Positions 1 to 9,600 of a DNA stretch of 64,000 bases are shown here, piece by piece; the first letter of the stretch is position 1; the number at the start of each line of letters is the position of its first letter. This DNA comes from Symsagittifera roscoffensis (taxonomy: Eukaryota; Xenacoelomorpha; Acoela; Convolutidae). The position numbers and the translations under genes were made by a program. The DNA lies in contig NC_087070.1 in the NCBI RefSeq assembly GCF_963678635.1, forward strand, positions 11,378,539 through 11,442,538. Reading direction: 5' to 3'. The notes under the pieces were generated by a model, which worked only from the letters and a program-made list of their open reading frames with translations, did no database searches and was not told the origin of the DNA.

Positions 1-256
1 AACCATGTAGTTTGTTGAAGTGATAAAACAGCACTTTATTGCGTTGAAAAGCAGCTATTCCAATCTAGAATAGCTACATCAAACTAGTTCCATTATCCAA
101 TTTATCAGTCTAACAGAAATACGATGAAAGAGATGAATGAACTCCAGAAATAGAAATTCCAAATACTAATTAATTAACCAATTCGGAAGTCTCCTGCGAA
201 GAGCCCTGCTTTGTAAAATCAACATGCCCTTTTTCGATAATTTCTGATAAGAATTC
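1..256 (-). other. EB1-like 3' UTR
   Basis: AT-rich non-coding sequence downstream of the EB1 stop codon. A canonical AATAAA on the minus strand at 40-35 is followed by the window edge, so the transcript probably ends within about 30 bases of it. Confidence 0.6.
35..40 (-). terminator. Candidate polyadenylation signal of the EB1-like gene
   Basis: Exact AATAAA on the minus strand, about 215 bases past the stop codon. No other exact copy lies between the stop codon and this one. Confidence 0.5.
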
Positions 257-614
257 TCAGTTTGAAATTGAAACAGATGCCCCACTGGGACTCGAACACT
301 CGCTCTCTGTGTCAGGAGACGCAAATCCCTCCTCGGTAGAATATAAAATATTGATCACTTCTGTTATCGGCAAAGCGTTTCCGAACGGCTGATCTTGGCA
401 TAGAATCTCGATGTCTCGCAACTTCCCGAAATAGAAGTCTCGCTCTTTCTCCAAAAAGGTTATTGTCTCTTTTAGGTTCTTCACCTGGTGGTCTGCGTCG
501 GTAGTTCCAGTTTCAGGTTGCACGTTTTCTGATTCTGGAACATTCAGCGTGGCTGGCGTCTTAGATTGGGGTCGTTTAGCCTGCACGCTGGACTTCGGCT
601 TTGTTATTCGACTG
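257..614 (-). CDS. EB1: EB1-like exon 5 (linker, EBH domain and tail)
   Basis: The acceptor TTTCAG|CAGT restores the phase left by exon 4. It encodes the basic linker, the EBH coiled coil (LEKERDFYFGKLRDIEILCQ) and a short acidic/serine tail, and ends at TGA (257-259). Confidence 0.93.
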
Positions 615-3600
615 CTGAAACAAAAAACAAGCTTGTCACTCAATGAAATTTGAAAAAAAAACGACACGTATTTTTACAGTATTTTTTTAAATTAATGACA
701 ATGATATTTTAGACGACCAGTGGATGTGAATTGAATTTTATAAACAAGCCTACAAAAAAAACTGAATCAATAACTTACACGATTGATTTAACTTCCATAA
801 TTTGAATTAGCAAAAAAGATCAATTTATTTCCAGTTGCTGGAAATGAAGGAAATCAGCATAACATAAGCAAAGTATTTTGAAAAAGTAGTTGCTTTTTGA
901 AGGTATATAGTAAAACAAAATCCACCTGCCTAATTAATTGATTATTCTACTTTGATTTCCTTGTGCACAGAGCTACTTCAAATTACAGAGCAACGGTCGT
1001 CATTCAATCCAACGAGATTGAAAGAAAAAACATATAAAATAACGATATTGGGTTGCAGAAAAATATAAATTTAGAGCAAGCGGATGTTCAACAAACCGCC
1101 GTGCCTACCAATCGCCATTACTTTCAGCCGAAATTACACAAGAATTCCGTAACAATATATTGTTGGATTTAAAAAATCATTTTTCAGCTTGTTTTAATGG
1201 TAATCTTATTTTCGGCTTGATGCCCTACCAACGTAAAACAGCTCCGAGCTCGAAATAAAACTACAACCTTAGGATTCTCAGAGGAATTTGTAAATTTTAC
1301 CTAGACAAAAAATGATTTTTGCAATTAAATCAAAACAAATGACCATACATAGCCACACAGTTGAAAAGTGTCACTCAGCAAAAGAGAAATAGTTGCTGAA
1401 CACATTTTGAATAGATTCTTCTTCAATTTTCGAGATGACGTTCAAGCTCTTGGAATTTCAATATTCTTCTACACACGACCCTTTTTCGATAAAATTGGCC
1501 CATTTTAAGAAAATTGGTTCAAAAAGAACAAATTGGATTCTGCTGACAAATCTAATTAGTACATTCTTTTTTCTAGAAGTCGTTCACGTTTTTTCGCGCC
1601 TTTTTCTCTTCATAAGTGGAGAGCGTTATTTGCTTTCCTTTTAGCAAATGAATTTGAAGTAAACTTAGTAAACATTACCAACTGACAGTTGGAAAACAGT
1701 TATGAACGCAAGGAAATAGAAAAAAAACCTGACTTGTTTTGAAGAAAAATATATGGCCCTAAATATCTTTTCATTTCAAGAAAAAATTATGGTTGACAAT
1801 TTTTTGATAAAATTAACCCAACTTGAGAAAACTGGATCAATAGGTAAATATATCATTCAGCTGAGAAATTTGAAGTTAAAAAGAAAACATTTTCAAAAAA
1901 AAAGCAGCAATACCTATATAAGATTACTCATCGAAGGACATTCATCGACTCTTAAACGTATACCCATTTGCGAAATTTTTTTTTCATAATTTTGTTAAAA
2001 TGTCCGGTTGCTATTAAAAATTGCATGCTGGCTAGAATGTCTTAAAAAAACACTGGTTCAACCTTTAATGGGATGTGTTGAGGGGAGGGCGTGAAAACAA
2101 GCCGGATTTTGTGAATTCGGATGGGAATTTTCACAAGTATACTCCATTAATATACTCTTTTTAGCAACAAACTTCAGTGTTGAATCAATTTTTTTTAAAA
2201 TCATGCAAAAGACGACCCCTTCAGGCAGTTTGTCGAGGGTTTTAAAACAGAAAACATTGCTTTGTTTGCTCTCATACAGAAAACATTGCTTTGTTTGTTC
2301 TCTCCTCAAAAATAGTAACAAAGGATTTGTTATTTTGCGGTGGTATTTCAAGGTATTTCGGAAATGAGATCCGTCGATCCAAAAAGTTGACTTCTCGTCA
2401 TAGGACAAAAATTTGTATTTTCATAGATAATCAATCTGGGCGCTAATCCAGTACTACCGGATGAGCAATAACTGCAGAAATTCCGGAATAAACGCCACAT
2501 ACTTTCCATAAAATTACGAAAAATGACTTAATGACTTAAGACACTCGCTAATATTTATCAACAATTTAAGTTGTTAGCCGATTCATTGATCTTTGGCGGA
2601 AACTAACTTTCACCTCATTTCTCCGTTTTCAAATTGCGATTTCTGTTCTGTTAAGTTCATTTTTATATTTTGCTTTAATTTGGTTACGTCAGTTTAGACA
2701 CCCCCCCCCCCAAAAAAACAAAACAACAACACCCCATCAATTATTTTTTTTCATTGGATTGCATATGGCCTGTTGTGGTGCTATGGTACATTTAAATGCG
2801 GTGATTTGCATCATATAAACCAAAGTGAAAATTAATTACCTACGGAACAGCCAAAATATTAAATTTACGCGGAAAATATGCAAAAAAAAGCAAAATTTCG
2901 CTTGGCAAACACTAGCAAGAGCATCACAAAAAGCAGCTTTATAAAAAGCAAAAAGAAACAAGCCTTAAATTAGTAAAAATTAATCAACGTCTCAGTTTCG
3001 GTCTGCGACCTAGAGATTATGAGTCTCAGGCACTAACCTCTCAGCCACGGACGCTTAATTCATCACAAACACAAATGAAGCAGAGAACAGATGCTCTTAA
3101 ATTTCTAATCCTACAGAACGTGATCACTTTTAAGGAACACTTCTATTTTCGAGTTAGGTTAGAAAAAAAAGAGAGAAGTTCATACTAATACACTTTGCTC
3201 GGAAGCTCGCTAGCGTAAACATCGTTAATAGATAGTCGGAAATGTCATTGATCTCAAGAAAATCTGACAAAACTACTAAGTTTTCCGACCTTTTTCAACT
3301 TAAAAATTTCAACAAAAAAAATGCATCACAGTAAATCAAGCTCCTTGAATTTCAAGGACCTTTGACAATTGACTTCTCAGCCTTTGAAAAAATACCAGTA
3401 AACAGAACAAAAATACGATTGGGTTTTTGAAATTTTTCAATTTTCGAGATTCAAGGAAAAAATACATGGCCCTAAAACTGGGCAAAGCTGATAGAGTGGT
3501 TATTGATAAGTAAAAAAATTTGATACAAAAATGGTCAAAATTCAAACATTTGACTTTTCCGAGGGTTACAGCTTTTCATTTAAAAAATTTGGGCTTTGCC

Positions 3601-6600
3601 GCTTATGAACGGGAGCTTCTCAGAACCGTCCTGACAATTTAAAAGGACTAACAGATAAAGGAGGATAGTTTTAAAGAACAGTAAAAAAAACGCGGTCGAA
3701 CAATCAAAAAATTGATTTTCCGAGGGCCTAACCTTTTGCGGAAAAAAAATTTGGTGGAGCCGCTTATGCCATGAAGCTTCCACAACCCGTTCTATACATT
3801 GAACCCAAAACCTCAGATTTGGGAGGAAAATTTTCAAGAAAAGTAAAAAAAAAATTCGAAAATCGAATAAAAAAATGAAAAACCTGACTTTTCCGAGGGC
3901 CTTACTTTTGGTGGAAAAAAATTGGTGGAGCCGCTTATCCCATGGAGCTTCCCACAACCAGCTCTATACGTTGAAACCAAAATCTCCGATTTGGGAGGGT
4001 ATTTATAAAGAAAAGTATAAAATTCAAAAAGCGGTCAAAAAATCATGATTTGGCGTTTCCGAGGGTCATAAGTTTCCGAGGGTCAAAGAAATTGGGCAAA
4101 GCTGATAGGGTGGTTTTATTGAGAAAAGTCAAAACATTTGATACAAAAACGGTCAAAACTCAAATCTTTGACTTTTCCGAGGGCTACAACTTTTCAGGTA
4201 AAAATTTTGGGCATAGCCATGCAGGGGGGCTTCTCAGAATCCGTCCTGACAATTTAAATAAAAATAACAGACAAGGGGGGTAGTTTTCAGGAAAAAAGAA
4301 AAATTTTCAAACGCGGTCAAACAACTGATTTTTAGAGGGCCTAATTTTTTGCGTAAAAAGAAATTGGCTGGAGCCGCTTAGGCCATGAAGCTTCCCACAA
4401 CCCGTTCTATACATTGAAGCCAAAACCTCAGATTTGGGAGGGTAGTTTAGAAAAGTAAAAAAAAATTCGAAAAGCGAACAAAAAAAAACAAAACATTGAC
4501 TTTTCCGAGGGCCTAACTTTTTGTGGAAAAAAATGGTAGAGCCGCTAATCCCATGCAACTTTCCACAACCAGTTCTAAACAGTGAACCCAAAATCTCAGA
4601 TTTGAGAGGGTAGTTATTAAAAAAAGTAAAAAAATTCAAAAAGCGGTCAAAAAACCATGATTGGAGTTTCCGACGGCCATGATTTTTTTAGTTAAAAAAA
4701 TGGGCAAAGCTGATAGGGTGGTTGAGAAAAAAAAAATTTGATACAAAAACGGTCAAAACTCAAAAATAACAGATAAGGCGGAAGTTTTTAAGAGAAGTAA
4801 AAAAATTCAAACGCGGTCAAACAATTGATTTTCCGAGGGCCTAACTATTTGCTGGAAAAAAATGGTGGAGCGGCTTAGGCCATGAAGATTCCCACAACCC
4901 GTTCTATACATTGATCCCAAAACCGCAGATTTGGGAGGGTAAATTTAAGAATAACAAAAAAAAATCAAAAAGCGAACGAAAAAAATCAAAAAATTGACTT
5001 TTCCGAGGGCCTAACTTTTTGTGGAAAAAAAATTGGTGGAGCCGCTTATCCCATGGACTTTCCACAACCAGTTCTTTACATTGAAACCAAAATCTCAGAT
5101 TTGGGAGGAAAGTTTTCAAGAAAAAAAACTCAAAAAGTGGTCAACAAATATAAAAAAACTGACTTTTCCGAGTGCCTTACTTTTGGTGGAAAATAAATTG
5201 GTGGAGCCGCCTTTGCCATTGAGCTTTCCACAACCCGTTTTATAAATTGAACCCAAAATCTCAGATTCGGGAGGGTAGTTTTTCGAAGGCTGTAGAAAGA
5301 GAGGTATCAGGTGCGCATTCAGGGGGTGGCGGGCACCCCCGCCCCCTACGGGATTCGACCCCCTAACCAATCAAAGGGTATTATTTTATGAAATTCATTT
5401 CGGCCGACCAACCCTTAAATTTCTTTCAAAGGCATCTTACCTTCGGCTCCAATATAAACTAATTATGAACGGGAGCGCGCGCCGAAATTTTTAGGTCAAT
5501 TTTCAAAGAAGAGTCCAAAAATGATATTTCTTACCTACTTTTTCAACAAAATTTTCTCAACTCAAAACAGAAGCCCATATAATGTTCTGGGAGCGCTCGG
5601 AGAATCAATTTGGTCGACTAAATTTTCGAAAATTTATGAAAAATCGCCCCCACCCCCTCGAGAAACGAGTAAATCCTAGATACTGGGAGGTATGGTAAAA
5701 GAAAAGAAAAGAGACTAGAAGAATGTGCTGGCACACAGGAAAATGGTGCCCATTCATTGTCTTTTCAACCCTCATTTAGTACAACTCCAGTACAGCTTAT
5801 CACTGCAGAATTAAAAACAAAACTTACGAAGACACTTTTGGCTTCACGGCTGCACTCTCCGACAACTGCAGTTCAATTCCTCTTTTCCGCCTCTCCTCCA
5901 CTGGGTCGAAATCAGGGTGGGGATGGGGTCGTCCTTTGGAAATATTGGCCATGTAGAATTTGTGGAACCACTGGGCGAACTCGACGTTGTCGCCAGGCTT
6001 CTTCGCGATTAGACGTCCGATCGGAATCTCCTTGAAGATACAAGCGTTTCTCAGCAGAAGTGAAGAACTTATACACATTTCAAAACCAAAAATTACTACT
6101 TTATATTTCAATGGTGTTGTAGAAATTGAGTATTTTATTTTCTATTAAACATTGTATTTCGATTGCAAGCGAAATTAATTTTTCTTCTTCTAATGATAGG
6201 AAAATTCAGTTCCTGAAAATGAAAATACCCGTTTCAAAATGAAAATAAGGCCGCCGGAAATAGCTTAAATAATGAAAAAATTGAATTGTTCCATTGGAAA
6301 TCCCGCAAAATTTAACTTAACTTGGACCTAAAATGGAGTTACAAATGCAACACTCCACATATGAGCGGACTTAAGGGGAAAGTTTAGAGGAACTTTTCTG
6401 AACTATTCTCGACACACACCAATTTTTTGTAGACTAACAACAAAACCTTTCTGAACGCGCCTTCTAAAACATTTGAAAAACACATTTGAAAGAAGCGCAC
6501 GTCAGAAAAAAAATCAGAGTTTAATCAGAGTTTCCAATCTAATCGATGGCGCCATTTTTGGCACGTTTTTTTCAAAATTCGCCGGCGGTACACATAAGTT

Positions 6601-9600
6601 TTTGCAAAAAAAAACAGGGTTATTTAGCGCTCTAGGGGAGCTCCGAAAATCAATGTAGTCGACTTACAAACCTGTCTACCTCTCTGCATTTGCCTTACAT
6701 ACCATTGATACTTTTGGTAGCAACAGAGAAATAATTACCTTATTATTTAGTTTGAAGGTTTCAAGCGTCAATAAAAATATGAACCGTTCAACTCTTTTTC
6801 CCCGTTCAGTGATAAAAGAATGTCCCAAAAAATATATTTCAATCAAAAATCAAACGCGTACTAACTTTATTTAAATCAGTGGTTCAACACAGAATTTGAG
6901 CGGAGAAACTGTTTTTGAGTATTAAATAAACTCGTACGAACTGTCATGCTCAATGGCGTCTTGCTGGGCAGAGGCTTAACCGATTTGTTATCCAAAAGGA
7001 CTCGTAAATTTGTTTGGCTTAGCAAAAATATTTAAATTTGAGTCACGCGACCGCAGTGGGGACATTATCAGATTACCAAATTCTAATGGAGATCCAAGAT
7101 TGATAAATCTGAATTTAACAGTCCCAAAATTCTGCTTGCTTGCGGTTTTCAAACCAAAACTTAAAGTGAATTCGTTTAATGATTTAGAAAGGCTAATTTG
7201 GAACAAAAAAAACTCTAAAATAAACATTCTTGAGAGACAGAACTATTAAGCAAAGCGACAACGATATTTTGAAAACTTCTCAATAAACAAAAAGGAAGCA
7301 GTTCTAAGAAAACTATTTTTTGATTTAAAAAATGCTACAGCTGCTAATACAATAGGCAACAACTTAAAAAGAAATTTTTCAAACAAGAACTCGAATTCAG
7401 ATAAAAATAGCTAAATAAAAACATTGCCAACATGCGGTTGCAAAAGTGCCAAACAAAAAATCACGCTAAAGCTCATTGAGTTTCAAGAAACTTTTAAGAT
7501 TGAACTTTTTTATTCCACAGGGAATTCTGAAAATTGAAGCGTTGAACTTTTGAAAATTGAGGCATTGAATTAAAGTGACTCACGTTTTTTCACGCTCATT
7601 CGTAACAATGCAGAGCGTAATTTGCCTTCCTTTTAGCGAGTCGATTCAAACGATAAATTGATAAACGAATAAACTAAAATCGGAAATGGTTTAATTACAA
7701 CCAACAATAAAAATAGCCAACAAACAGACAGTTAGAAAAGAACCAATGAACGCAAGAAACAAAAAAAAACTGACTTGTTTTTTGAAAAAATTCAACCTTA
7801 GAAGTTCAAAGAAAAAAATAAATGCCCTAGAAGCTCTTTCAATTTTACGAACAATTTAGGGCTGGCATTTATCGATAAAATTAAACAAATTTGAGAGAAC
7901 TGGATCAGTAAGTATTTTTTTATTCCGCTGGGAAATCTGAAAATTAAAATCCATTTTTGAAACTGGAAATCGATCACTTTTTTCGTGTCCTTTACACTTG
8001 CGCTGTTCGATAGTGGCTTTTGCCCTGGATTTTAACAGAGGAAATGAACTGGTAAAATCCAAACTCAACCCTCGAAAAATCAAATTTGACCGTGAACAAA
8101 TTTTCAAGACTTTTTCCGGAAAAAAGACATCCGAACAACAATTCATCTCGACCTACATAAGAGTGAGAACAACGTTCAATGACTCGTAAGAATCAGCTTC
8201 GAATAAAACGGGAATGTAAAATGCATACATGCTAATATTTGACTGCTCGCTGACAAAGTACAGATAGAGATGACCACCAATTTTAGTTAGCCTGTGAACA
8301 AGGTTATTTCAGGAAAACAGTTTCAGGTAAACCTTGCTTACCACGGGGTAATAAAATCTTAGAAAGAGAAACTCAAGTAACTAAAGCGAATACATAATAA
8401 CTACTTGAAAGAGTAACTCAAGTAGTTATTATGTATTCGCTTTACTGATCTGGTGAATTACATCTATACAGGTCAATAGAACGCTTCCGAAAAAAAAACA
8501 TTATAGCGTAGGAAAATAGCGAGTTTTGAAGTACTGATCTTCAGTTAATGCTTCCAGCGTAATTCCAATGTTAAGACAGAATAAAAAATATATTTGCTTT
8601 ATTTAACACAGGTGAAGCTTCGCTTCGCGAAGATTAGCGAGAACACGACAAAAAGCAGCTCTTTAAAGTGCAATTAGAAACAGTAGAAATAAACCTTGAA
8701 TTAGCAAAAATTCGGTTACGTCTGAGATTCGATTCCGCGACCTAGAGCTAAGAGTCTCTCACTAGTCAAAAAAGCAGAAAACAGATGCTTTGCAATTTCT
8801 AATGGTACAGTTAAATTCCAAATAAGTGAATAGTTTTAATGAACACTTTCATTTGCGAGTTAGGTCAGAAAAAAAAGGTTCGTAATAATACACTTAGCTA
8901 ATGGCTAGTGAAATAATTAATTTCCGTATCAAAAATCGTCCAAATTTTTTTCAGCTAACAGCATAAACATAGCCGACAGACAATTGGAAAAGAGTAATGA
9001 ATGCAAGTAAACCGAAAAAAAAACACTGACTTTGTTGAAAAAATCTCAACTTTCGAACTTCAAAGAAAAAAATAGATACCATTTAACCTCTTTGAATAAC
9101 CCAACTTGAGAAAACTGTATCAATAGGCAAAACTTTTTATACCACTGGATAATCTATAAATTAAATTCCACTTTCAAAGCTACAAGTCCTTCACGTTTTT
9201 TTATACCATTTCAACGTTCCTCTTAGGAGAGGGCTATTTATGTAACTTTCAGCAGATGAATTTCAATTGAACTCAGAAAGTACATATATAAGTAAAAGCA
9301 TTCATAAATGCATTAATATGTATGAATGCACATATGTAGTTATTAGAGCAATTTAAGACTTTTTCCTGAATAAAAAATCAAAAAGACCTATATAAGAGTC
9401 TTCTTTATGTTCATTATTCTTAAATTTCAAAATGAATAAATGATCTTAGCCAGCAGTTGCATAGCAAAGGTAGAAGTAACTATTTAAAAATATGTTCAAC
9501 AAACAATCAACTCTCAAGTTCAATGAATCCATTAAAACATAGCCAACTGAAAATTGGAAGAGTAATGAACGCAAGGAAACTGAAATTAGAACCGACTAGT

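Larger units (their letters stand above)
615..5827 (-). other. EB1-like intron 4 (5.2 kb)
   Basis: AT-rich intron between exons 4 and 5. It holds a repeat family copy at 1435-2000, a tRNA-like SINE near 2880-3190 and a ~170-bp tandem array at 3540-5290. I see no convincing exon elsewhere; the short open frames are low-complexity. Confidence 0.75.
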
